Source of the DNA: Nitrolancea sp040255925
Lineage (GTDB): Bacteria > Chloroflexota > Chloroflexia > Thermomicrobiales > Thermomicrobiaceae
Direction: 5' to 3'
DNA length: 6,267 nt
Assembly (NCBI GenBank): GCA_040255925.1
Contig: JBDZVX010000140.1
Location: 1-6,267, forward strand
This document shows, one piece after another, positions 1-5,696 of the stretch; within the stretch, counting starts at the first letter, position 1, and every line of letters starts with the position of its first letter. Below the pieces are notes generated by a model, which was not told where the DNA came from, did not search any database, and was given only the letters and a program-made list of their open reading frames with translations. The position numbers and the translations under genes were made by a program.

Positions 1-162
1 CTGCTCGACCGGGTGCGAACGTACCTGGATGCCGGGCAGATCTGGGTTAATCCGGATTGCGGGCTGAAGACGCGCGGCAACGCGGAAGTCTGGCCATCGT
101 TGGAACACATGGTGCAGGCCGCAAAGGCGCTCCGGGAGCGGCAGCCGGTAGCCGCCAACTAA
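1..162 (+). CDS. metE: Cobalamin-independent methionine synthase (MetE), C-terminal end only
   Basis: The window opens inside a gene; reading frame 1 gives 53 residues and a TAA stop at 160-162. The stretch WVNPDCGLKTRG (residues 15-26 of the fragment) is the hallmark C-terminal motif of cobalamin-independent methionine synthase, which transfers a methyl group from 5-methyltetrahydrofolate polyglutamate to homocysteine in the cytoplasm. The cysteine in this motif (codon 58-60) corresponds to the last zinc ligand of the family, which activates homocysteine. The helix after it (EHMVQAAKALRERQ) is also typical of the family end. The start and most of the protein lie outside the window, so full-length MetE cannot be told from a shorter MetE-C-domain protein. 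A strong terminator follows 20 bases after the stop, so this is the last gene of its transcript. Confidence 0.9.
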   Translation: MLDRVRTYLDAGQIWVNPDCGLKTRGNAEVWPSLEHMVQAAKALRERQPVAAN

Positions 163-182
163 GAAAACCATTGTGGTGACCG

Positions 183-209
183 GGGAGCGGCAACGTCCGC
201 TCCCTTTTT
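183..209 (+). terminator. Rho-independent terminator after metE
   Basis: A perfect 8-base-pair GC-rich stem, GGGAGCGG (183-190) with CCGCTCCC (197-204), encloses a 6-base loop (CAACGT) and is followed at once by five T residues (205-209). It starts 20 bases after the metE stop codon. This is a textbook intrinsic terminator on the plus strand and separates metE from the downstream genes. Confidence 0.9.
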
Positions 210-254
210 GCTTCCTGGAGTCACCATCCGGCGGTCATCCGGCGACCCAAAGTC

Positions 255-260
255 TATACT
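255..260 (+). promoter_or_regulatory. Possible -10 element before the small ORF
   Basis: TATACT matches the sigma-70 -10 consensus at five of six positions and lies just after the metE terminator, where a new promoter is expected. The hexamer 17 bases upstream (CGGTCA, 232-237) matches TTGACA at only three of six positions. Transcription from about 267 would give a leader of about 95 bases before the ATG at 362. Placement is inferred from sequence and context only. Confidence 0.3.
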
Positions 261-361
261 CCCCCAATTTGACCCTAATGTTGTCACGGCGCGGCATCGA
301 TCGTGCCGCCAATTCCAACGAATCGGCCGCGTTGATCGATGAGCAAAAAAAGGGGCCGGGA

Positions 362-604
362 ATGGCCTTTCCGGAGACGGACGTCATAAAGGCATTGATC
401 CAGCATGGCTTCCGGCCGGTCTACCGTTCGTCGGCAGTGACGGTGCTGGTGCATCCCGAACAGCCGGGTCTGGAGGCGCGTGTCGGAACCACCCAGTCGG
501 TCATCGAGAGGGAAGGACGGGAGATCTACAGGGCGCCGCACGGCGACTTCGATATCAAGCGAGCGCTGGCCGTGTTTTCGAGTGAACGATCGCGGGAATC
601 GTAA
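362..604 (+). CDS. Small hypothetical protein, 80 residues
   Basis: I do not recognise this protein. The frame is open from 173, but I choose the ATG at 362 because AGGGG (351-355) precedes it at 6 bases and because the residues before it look like translated noncoding DNA, including the metE terminator. The 80-residue product is soluble, has no cysteine, no signal peptide and no membrane segment. The order is a short helix-like start (DVIKALIQHGF, 7-17), a probable beta strand (SSAVTVLVHP, 23-32), and a charged C-terminal part with FDIKRALAVF. The helix, then GFRPVYR, then a strand loosely recalls HicA-like small proteins, but the glycine-serine-histidine of HicA is replaced by Ser-Ser-Ala, so I do not assign it. 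It lies 103 bases before the molybdoenzyme gene on the same strand and may share its transcript. Its reality rests on ribosome-binding site and composition. Confidence 0.6.
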   Translation: MAFPETDVIKALIQHGFRPVYRSSAVTVLVHPEQPGLEARVGTTQSVIEREGREIYRAPHGDFDIKRALAVFSSERSRES

Positions 605-707
605 CGGGGACCGGCGTCCGGGTTCTCTTAGTGAGGCCAACCGGATCAGCATTCTCAACGTAGAAAAGATAGGGGCCACGGAGTCGTCGTTGTGAAAAGA
701 GGACACG

Positions 708-2246
708 ATGCGCCGGTTATCCCTGCCTCGTTCAGGTCTCCTGGTTGGCGGCATCGCCGCGCTACTCGCCGCAGTCGTCATGCTGATCCTGGCCAACCTT
801 TGGGGAACACCGGTTCTTCCGCAACTCCTTGCTGACCGGCTGATTGCCCTTGTCCCGGTCAACCTGTTCGGCACCGTGCTGGAAAGTCTCGAATCGCGGG
901 CCAAGCCGCTAACGCTGGTCGGACTGACGTTGATGCTCGTGGTGATCGGCGCACTGGCCGGAGGCATCCTAGCAGCCCGTATTCGACAGGACCGGGGTCT
1001 CTCCGGTTTGTTCGTCCCGATCACGGTCGTTACCTGGCTCATCCTGGCGTTCATCGCGGCGCCATTAGGTGGAATTGGTCCAATCGGGCGGGATTCGCTA
1101 GCCGGCGCCTGGACCACCGGGATCGCCTTTCTGATCACGGCGGTGGTCTACGCGGCCACGACCGTGCTCGGGTTGCAGATCCTTTTGGAACAGCCTGTTG
1201 CGGGATCGGATACCAGCCGTCGCCGGTTCCTCAAGCTGACGGGGCTCGGTATCACAACCCTACTGGCTCTCACCTATCTCGGCCGGTTCGCGGTCCGGCT
1301 CGCCCGGAAAAGCGAGGCTGCTCCGGCCGGCGCCGGCGCCGCGGCGGCCCTCACTCCGGTCTTGACACCGGTCAAGGACTTCTACGTGGTCTCCAAGAAC
1401 TTCGTTGACCCAGCGGTTTCACTCACGGGCTGGCAGCTTCAGGTGCATGGTTTGGTCCAAAACCCCAGGAACTTTACGTATCAAGAGATCAAGGCCCGGC
1501 CGGCGATGAAGAAGGTCACAACGCTGGAATGCATCAGTAATGAGGTTGGCGGTAGCTATATCAGCACCGGCGAATGGACCGGTTTCCCCCTTCGCGAACT
1601 TCTGGCAGATGCCGGTGTGCGTCCCGGGGTCGTCAAGGTCGTCTTGCGAGCCTCCGACGACTATTCCGATTCCATTCCTCTGGACGCGGCGCTCGATCCG
1701 GATACGATCCTCGTCTACGATCTCGATGGCCAGCCGCTCTCCAAGGAGCATGGCTTTCCACTCAGGCTCATCGTCCCCGGCATCTACGGGATGAAGAACG
1801 TCAAGTGGATCACTGGCATCGAGCTGGTGAATACCGACTACAAGGGCTACTGGCAGCAACGGGGCTGGAGTGATGTCGCGACAGTCCAAACCATGTCGCG
1901 GATCGACACGCCGCGATCGCACAACCGCATGCCGGCTGGTGCGGATACGCTGATCGGTGGCGTGGCATTCTCCGGCGATCGTGGGATCTCCCGTGTCGAC
2001 GTCTCGACCGATGGCGGGAAGATCTGGCATCCAGCGAATCTCGAACCACCGATCTCACCGCTGACCTGGGTCCGCTGGACCTACCACTGGCGCCCAGACG
2101 GCACCGGGGGCCGGGATCTCGTGGTCCGGGCCTGGGACGGTTATGGCACGGCGCAGTCCACCGAGAGTCGGCCGGCATTACCCGATGGGGCGACCGGACT
2201 CCACCGGGTCACCGTAATCGTGGTTCCGGCGAGTGACGTGCTCTGA
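708..2246 (+). CDS. Membrane-anchored molybdopterin-dependent oxidoreductase, sulfite-oxidase fold
   Basis: This 512-residue protein is a member of the sulfite oxidase/MsrP-type molybdenum enzymes with a long membrane N-terminus. Helices are visible at about 9-31, 68-90, 101-122 and 134-160. Next come a twin-arginine motif SRRRFLK (170-176), a fifth hydrophobic segment (177-196) and an Ala/Gly/Pro linker (about 203-214). The catalytic domain starts near 216; TLECISNEVGG carries Cys275, the expected thiolate ligand of molybdenum and the only cysteine in the protein. HGFPLRLIVPGIYGMKNVKWI is also characteristic of the Mo-binding domain. The end (VDVSTDGGKIW, LVVRAWDGYG) fits the Ig-like dimerisation domain. 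With four helices before the Tat motif, the catalytic domain would face outside. AGAGGA (698-703) precedes the ATG by 4 bases. Substrate is unknown; sulfite or oxidised-protein sulfoxides are family possibilities. There is no haem domain and no partner gene nearby. The 3' end overlaps the convergent DsbA-like gene by 38 bases. Confidence 0.9.
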   Translation: MRRLSLPRSGLLVGGIAALLAAVVMLILANLWGTPVLPQLLADRLIALVPVNLFGTVLESLESRAKPLTLVGLTLMLVVIGALAGGILAARIRQDRGLSGLFVPITVVTWLILAFIAAPLGGIGPIGRDSLAGAWTTGIAFLITAVVYAATTVLGLQILLEQPVAGSDTSRRRFLKLTGLGITTLLALTYLGRFAVRLARKSEAAPAGAGAAAALTPVLTPVKDFYVVSKNFVDPAVSLTGWQLQVHGLVQNPRNFTYQEIKARPAMKKVTTLECISNEVGGSYISTGEWTGFPLRELLADAGVRPGVVKVVLRASDDYSDSIPLDAALDPDTILVYDLDGQPLSKEHGFPLRLIVPGIYGMKNVKWITGIELVNTDYKGYWQQRGWSDVATVQTMSRIDTPRSHNRMPAGADTLIGGVAFSGDRGISRVDVSTDGGKIWHPANLEPPISPLTWVRWTYHWRPDGTGGRDLVVRAWDGYGTAQSTESRPALPDGATGLHRVTVIVVPASDVL

Positions 2247-2928
2247 CTCGGGTTACCGCTAACGCAGCCTCGATCGCGTACTTGAGTGAATTCCGGCCTT
2301 GATAAGCAATCTTTGGCCCGTTGACGATCAGGGATGGGATTCCATGGATGCCATGCTTGATCCCATCTTGGCGCGGCGCGAGGACCTCATCCCGGTGCAA
2401 TCCGTTCGCCAGGCATTGGTGGAACCGGCCGGTGTCCAGCCCCATTCGCGCGGCAATTTCGTCCAGCCGGTCCGGCGAGAACACGCCGGAATTTCCGGGT
2501 CCCTGATTCGCGAAAAGCGAGTCATGGTACTGCCAGAATTTCCCCTGGTCCATCGCGCAGCCGGCTGCTTCAGCGGCGAGAACGGACTCGGGGCCGAGGA
2601 ACGCGAAATCCTGGTACTCGAAACAAATCTTTCCGGTCGCGACGTACACGTTGACGAGCTCTGGTTGGACGTTACGGGTAAACATGCCGCGGAGAGTGCA
2701 CTGATAATCGGCCCATTTAACGACTCTCACCGGCGAGGTCGGAAAGCCTATGGTGTGACCGTTCGTTGGGATGCTCTCCGGTAATGCTGGGGTGATCGAG
2801 ACCTCCCGTTTTGCTCTCGATTCATCCGGCTGGAAGATCGAGGTCGCGAGACTGACCGGCAGGAGTGGGGCCGCGCCGAGTTTACAGGGGTAGGGTAGAT
2901 GCTGAAACCAATGTGGTGGATAAGTCAT
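2209..2928 (-). CDS. DsbA-family thioredoxin-fold protein with altered active site, possibly decaying
   Basis: The core resembles the DsbA/Thioredoxin_4 family, extracytoplasmic thiol-disulfide oxidoreductases. Seen here are VRVVKWADYQC (67-77), the helical part with FLGPESVLAAEAAGCAMDQGKFWQYHD, and the cis-proline loop GIHGIPSLIVNG (about 193-204). The active site reads Cys77-Thr-Leu-Arg80 where the family has CxxC; codon 80 is CGC, one transition from TGC. The cis-proline loop has Ile-Pro where Thr-Pro is usual. No signal peptide or anchor is visible; only a short hydrophobic patch (about 21-32). The family-like part ends near residue 224, and the last 15 residues run into the molybdoenzyme gene; a TAA (2255-2253) sits one frame off at that point. 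The frame is open from an ATG at 3000, but I prefer the ATG at 2928 because AGGGAGAG (2944-2937) lies 8 bases before it. It follows the ABC permease on the same strand. It may be a pseudogene or repurposed. Confidence 0.7.
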   Translation of the reverse strand: MTYPPHWFQHLPYPCKLGAAPLLPVSLATSIFQPDESRAKREVSITPALPESIPTNGHTIGFPTSPVRVVKWADYQCTLRGMFTRNVQPELVNVYVATGKICFEYQDFAFLGPESVLAAEAAGCAMDQGKFWQYHDSLFANQGPGNSGVFSPDRLDEIAARMGLDTGRFHQCLANGLHRDEVLAPRQDGIKHGIHGIPSLIVNGPKIAYQGRNSLKYAIEAALAVTRVRARHSPEPRLR

Positions 2929-2936
2929 TGGGCATA

Positions 2937-2944
2937 CTCTCCCT
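2937..2944 (-). promoter_or_regulatory. Ribosome-binding site deciding the start of the DsbA-like gene
   Basis: Read on the minus strand this is AGGGAGAG, a strong match to the anti-Shine-Dalgarno sequence, 8 bases before the ATG at 2928-2926. The alternative in-frame ATG at 3000-2998 is preceded by pyrimidine-rich sequence (TTGCCTCCATCACCGGC) with no such site, so the shorter start is favoured. Confidence 0.55.
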
Positions 2945-3039
2945 CGTGGCAGTACGAGAGTGCCCTGCTGGGTGCTCATCGAACCCAGCGCATCCAGCAT
3001 GCCGGTGATGGAGGCAACGTTGATCGTTCCTCGAATGAG

Positions 3040-3765
3040 CTACTCCCAGCGGAACGTGCGGCTGGCGATGACCAGCGCGGCAAGCCCCCAGAGCGCGAGG
3101 AATGCGAGATTCATAATCGGGATCGACGGTGTACTGGAGAGTGTTTCCCGCAGTGCATCGGCAAACGCGCTCGACGGAAGCACACGGGCCGGCATCGCCA
3201 GGAAGCCGGGCAATCGATCGACCGGCCAGACGATACCCCCGACCAGGAGGAAGAGGAGGTACAGGCCGTTGGCGCCCGCCAGTGTCGTCTCAGGCCGAAG
3301 GGCACCAGCCATCATCAGCCCGATCCCGGAAAACGTCGCTGTCCCAATGATGAGCGCCAGCAGCGCGACCGCGAAGGTACCGGTCGGGCGCCAGCCGTAC
3401 GCGACGGACGCGATCCCGACCAGGATCACGATCTCGATCAATTCCAAGGCAATGACCGAGAGCACCTTCGCCCCGATGAGCTGCGGACGCGAGAGCGGGG
3501 TGCTTCCGAGTCGCTTGAGAACGCCATAGCTCCGCTCATATGCGGTGCGGATGCTCAGGCTCACAAGTCCAGTTGACATAACCGCTAGGGCGAGCATACC
3601 GGGCAGGAGAAAGTCGATCGGCCGGTCGTAGCCATCGGGTGCCAGGCCAATCGCGGCGAAAAAGACGAGCAGGACAACCGGAACCACCATGGTGAGCAAG
3701 ACGCCTTCGCCGTTGCGGAGTGTCAGTCGGAGTTCCATCATCGTCTGTGCGAGGAGGGCATTCAT
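3040..3765 (-). CDS. ABC-2 type transporter permease
   Basis: This is the membrane half of an ABC exporter of the ABC-2 (DrrB-like) type. Six hydrophobic segments are visible at about 22-42, 52-72, 102-124, 131-155, 165-182 and 218-237 of a 241-residue product. The cytoplasmic stretch between the second and third has ERSYGVLKRLGSTPLSR (77-93), the conserved Glu-Arg...Gly...Arg-Leu...Pro pattern of these permeases, and the fourth segment ends in GALRPET, also typical. I choose the ATG at 3765 because GGGAGA (around 3773-3780) precedes it at about 8 bases. An in-frame ATG at 3801 would add 12 hydrophilic residues and overlap the ATPase gene, but has no ribosome-binding site. It begins 19 bases after the ATPase stop, so the two form an operon and should assemble as a transporter with two copies of each. 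The substrate (drug, lipid, antibiotic or other) cannot be read from the sequence. Confidence 0.88.
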   Translation of the reverse strand: MNALLAQTMMELRLTLRNGEGVLLTMVVPVVLLVFFAAIGLAPDGYDRPIDFLLPGMLALAVMSTGLVSLSIRTAYERSYGVLKRLGSTPLSRPQLIGAKVLSVIALELIEIVILVGIASVAYGWRPTGTFAVALLALIIGTATFSGIGLMMAGALRPETTLAGANGLYLLFLLVGGIVWPVDRLPGFLAMPARVLPSSAFADALRETLSSTPSIPIMNLAFLALWGLAALVIASRTFRWE

Positions 3766-3784
3766 GGTCGTATTCTCCCTGGGT

Positions 3785-4714
3785 TTATTCGCGGAGTTCA
3801 TGGCCGGTCAATCGGAGGAAGACCTCCTCCAACGTTTCGTGACCGACTCGTAAATCGTTCAGCAGGATGCCCCGCGTGCGGCCCCAGGCGGTTACCTCAG
3901 CCAGCAGGTCGATCGGGCGCGTCGTTTCAATCGCGTAGTAGCCGGGTTGGACCTCCCGTGCTTGCTGTGCCGCCGGTAACGCCGCGAGCGCTAGGCAGTC
4001 GAGGCCAGCCGGACCGGTGAACTGCAACTCTTCGGAATTGGTACGCGTCAGCACCTGCGTTTGTTCGAGGGTCAGGAGTTTCCCATGATCGATGATAGCC
4101 ACCCGATCGGCCAGTCGTTCGGCCTCCTCCATAAAGTGGGTGGTCAAGAGTACGGTGAGGCCCTGATCCCGCAAGGACTGAATGATCTCCCAGGTGAGCC
4201 GGCGGGCCTGGGGGTCCATTCCGGTGGTCGGCTCGTCGAGGAACAACAGCTCCGGTCGGCCGATGAGCGCCGCCGCGAGCGCGAGCCGGCGTTGTTGACC
4301 GCCGGAGAGCCGCTTGTAGCGAGTGCCGGTGGATTCCTCAAGGCCAACGAGCTTCAGCAGCGCCGCGGGCTCCTCCGGAGTCCGGTAGAACGTGCTGAAG
4401 AGTGTGAGCAATTCGAGCGGCGTAATGGTGGGATAAATACCACCATTCTGGAGCATGACTCCAATACGCTGTTTGAGTTCAGTGTCGTTCCGGCGGGGAT
4501 CAAGTCCCAGGACCCTCACTTCGCCCTGATCGGGCGTGCGGTAGCCTTCCAGGATCTCGACCGTCGTAGTCTTTCCTGCTCCATTTGGGCCGAGCAGTGC
4601 GAAGATTTCCCCGCGCTGCACGGTGAAGCTCAGGTCATTGACGGCTCGCTTTCCCTGGTAAGTCTTGACCAGGCCGCGAACGGCAATCGCTTCATTGGTG
4701 GCGGTCGTAGTCAT
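3785..4714 (-). CDS. ABC transporter ATP-binding protein (DrrA-like exporter ATPase)
   Basis: This 309-residue protein is the ATPase that drives the adjoining ABC-2 permease. All nucleotide-binding motifs are intact and in order: Walker A GPNGAGKTT (42-50), Q-loop Gln89, signature LSGGQ (136-140), Walker B LLFLDEP with Asp160 and Glu161, D-loop GMDP (165-168) and H-loop His193 in LLTTHFMEEAE. The region after about 225 is the less conserved C-terminal domain usual in DrrA/CcmA-type exporter ATPases (family length about 300), ending in RVGHETLEEVFLRLTG, a motif common at the end of these proteins. It is the first gene of the minus-strand operon. A GAGAGG (4720-4715) touches the ATG with no spacer; AGAGAT a few bases further up may serve instead. 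There is no sign of damage. Substrate class is unknown. Confidence 0.95.
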   Translation of the reverse strand: MTTTATNEAIAVRGLVKTYQGKRAVNDLSFTVQRGEIFALLGPNGAGKTTTVEILEGYRTPDQGEVRVLGLDPRRNDTELKQRIGVMLQNGGIYPTITPLELLTLFSTFYRTPEEPAALLKLVGLEESTGTRYKRLSGGQQRRLALAAALIGRPELLFLDEPTTGMDPQARRLTWEIIQSLRDQGLTVLLTTHFMEEAERLADRVAIIDHGKLLTLEQTQVLTRTNSEELQFTGPAGLDCLALAALPAAQQAREVQPGYYAIETTRPIDLLAEVTAWGRTRGILLNDLRVGHETLEEVFLRLTGHELRE

Positions 4715-4744
4715 CCTCTCGATCTCTAAATAGGTAACTGTTGA

Positions 4745-4759
4745 CGCAACGCGCTTGCG
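4745..4759. repeat. Short inverted repeat upstream of the ABC operon
   Basis: CGCAA (4745-4749) and TTGCG (4755-4759) are exact inverted arms around CGCGC. The repeat lies 31 bases before the ATPase ATG, where an operator for a dimeric repressor would sit. The arms are only five bases long and GC-rich, so chance is a real alternative. No regulator gene is present in the window. Confidence 0.35.
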
Positions 4760-5001
4760 CGAAACCGGCTAGGATCGCCGCCGGTCTTCTCGTGTCGTTG
4801 ACGCCCGTAGCAGGGAGTGCCGGCGATCTCGTCACGATCGTGTGGCGGCCGGGCCCGCGCATGCACCGAATGGACTTGCGCGTATGGCCGAGCGCAGACG
4901 GGTCTGGCCCGTAGAGATTCTATCGCATCCGGACGTAGTGATGGTTGCTCCGGCGGATCGTAAGCCCTTTACGAGCCTAATGACCCCTGTTACCGTGGGG
5001 A

Positions 5002-5019
5002 TGGTATCGATCGGTACCA
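5002..5019. promoter_or_regulatory. 18-base near-palindrome, candidate operator
   Basis: TGGTATCGATCGGTACCA reads the same on both strands except for one symmetric pair (T5007 against G5014). It ends 37 bases before the start codon of the hypothetical gene at 5057, a usual place for a regulator site. The function is inferred from symmetry and position only. Confidence 0.4.
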
Positions 5020-5056
5020 ATTGAAGCTGACGAACGCGTGACGAGAGGGGAATGAG

Positions 5057-5650
5057 ATGTCCAACTCCGATCCCAAGCAGGTGATCGTGGATTGGTTGAT
5101 CCGCCCCAGTGTCTTGATCTCCGAGAGCAAGGCGTTGGGTGAGGGGGGATGGCGTGGGCAGATACGACAGGGCGGGCACGACGCCGACCCGGCGACGATC
5201 CGGTTCCTGAAGGAGCGGTCTATACCCGGACGGCAGGTCCACGCGGTGGCCTTTGAGTCGTTTATGGACGGACGCCGCTTGAAAATGCAACAGATTATCC
5301 AGGTAATCCAGGATGACCACGGTGGTTGGCACACTCGCGGGGGTGCTGGTGGTGGGGAGGATGGCCCGATCCGCGAGCATCCCTGGGTAAACCTCGCCGG
5401 TGGGGGATGGCCGGACGATTTTTACATGGGCGGCCCGGTCATTGATAATGGCCTCGACATCGCAGTCGTTCGGCTGGTAACGGGAAACGGTTTGACGATA
5501 GAAGATACCGTCGATGACGGTTTCGTGCTGTTCCTCACCGATCGAAAGGTTGAACTTCCGATCTTCGCCGAACTCTATGACCGCGCGGGTGGGCTGGCCG
5601 CACGCCACGAAGCAGTTCCGGAGTTACGGTACGAGCCACCATCGGCGTAA
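5057..5650 (+). CDS. Hypothetical soluble protein, 197 residues
   Basis: I cannot name this family. The start is well fixed: GAGAGGGG (5043-5050) lies 6 bases before the ATG and an in-frame TGA stands just upstream (5039-5041). The protein has no signal peptide, membrane segment or cysteine, so it should be cytoplasmic. Visible landmarks are a basic middle part with PGRQVHAVAFESF (57-69), a glycine run GGAGGG (95-100), then HPWVNLAGGGWPDDFYMGG (108-126) with conserved-looking Trp/Gly/Asp residues, and a strand-rich C-terminal half (IAVVRLVTGNG, DTVDDGFVLFL, VELPIFAELYDRAG). This pattern suggests a mainly beta fold, but that is inference. The frame has protein-like amino acid use, whereas the long minus-strand frame opposite lacks any recognisable pattern. 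It stands alone between the divergent ABC operon and the convergent DUF420 gene, 46 bases from the latter's stop. Confidence 0.75.
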   Translation: MSNSDPKQVIVDWLIRPSVLISESKALGEGGWRGQIRQGGHDADPATIRFLKERSIPGRQVHAVAFESFMDGRRLKMQQIIQVIQDDHGGWHTRGGAGGGEDGPIREHPWVNLAGGGWPDDFYMGGPVIDNGLDIAVVRLVTGNGLTIEDTVDDGFVLFLTDRKVELPIFAELYDRAGGLAARHEAVPELRYEPPSA

Positions 5651-5696
5651 CATCACACTCACGGGTTGAATGTATGGCCAGGTGCTTTGGCCGCCG

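Larger units (their letters stand above)
4715..5056. other. 342-base divergent intergenic region
   Basis: I see no convincing gene here. It separates the leftward ABC operon from the rightward hypothetical gene and must hold the start regions of both. It contains the inverted repeat CGCAA-N5-TTGCG (4745-4759), a second weak pair ACCGGC/GCCGGT (4764-4769 and 4780-4785), and an 18-base near-palindrome (5002-5019). Two TTGACG hexamers (4741-4746 and 4798-4803) resemble -35 boxes, but neither has a -10 at normal spacing. Short open frames that cross it lack ribosome-binding sites. No tRNA cloverleaf is visible. Confidence 0.5.

Noticed and set aside
362..604. HicA-type toxin
   Set aside because: The Gly-Ser-His catalytic motif is absent (Ser-Ser-Ala instead) and no HicB-like partner gene follows.
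284..1138. Long minus-strand open frame (284 codons) opposite the small ORF and the molybdoenzyme N-terminus
   Set aside because: Its translation is rich in Arg/Pro/Ser with no domain pattern, and it lies antisense to a well-supported gene. It is a GC-driven shadow.
2299..2784. Plus-strand open frame opposite the DsbA-like gene
   Set aside because: The minus strand shows clear DsbA-family sequence; the plus frame has no recognisable motif and no ribosome-binding site.
2899..3576. Plus-strand open frames opposite the ABC permease and the gap before the DsbA-like gene
   Set aside because: The translations are highly charged, Arg/Asp/Gln-rich strings typical of antisense to membrane protein genes.
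4061..4729. Plus-strand open frame of 222 codons opposite the ABC ATPase
   Set aside because: It is antisense to an ATPase with every motif intact and shows no domain of its own.
4715..5056. tRNA or small RNA gene in the intergenic region
   Set aside because: No acceptor/T-arm pattern, CCA end or terminator-like hairpin with a T tract was found.
4832..5608. Minus-strand open frame of 258 codons opposite the 197-residue hypothetical gene
   Set aside because: The plus-strand gene has a strong ribosome-binding site and protein-like composition; the minus frame has neither and would cross the intergenic region without sense.
5676..5692. Hairpin GGCCA-N7-TGGCC between the convergent hypothetical and DUF420 genes as a two-way terminator
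   Set aside because: The stem is only five base pairs and no T tract follows on either strand.
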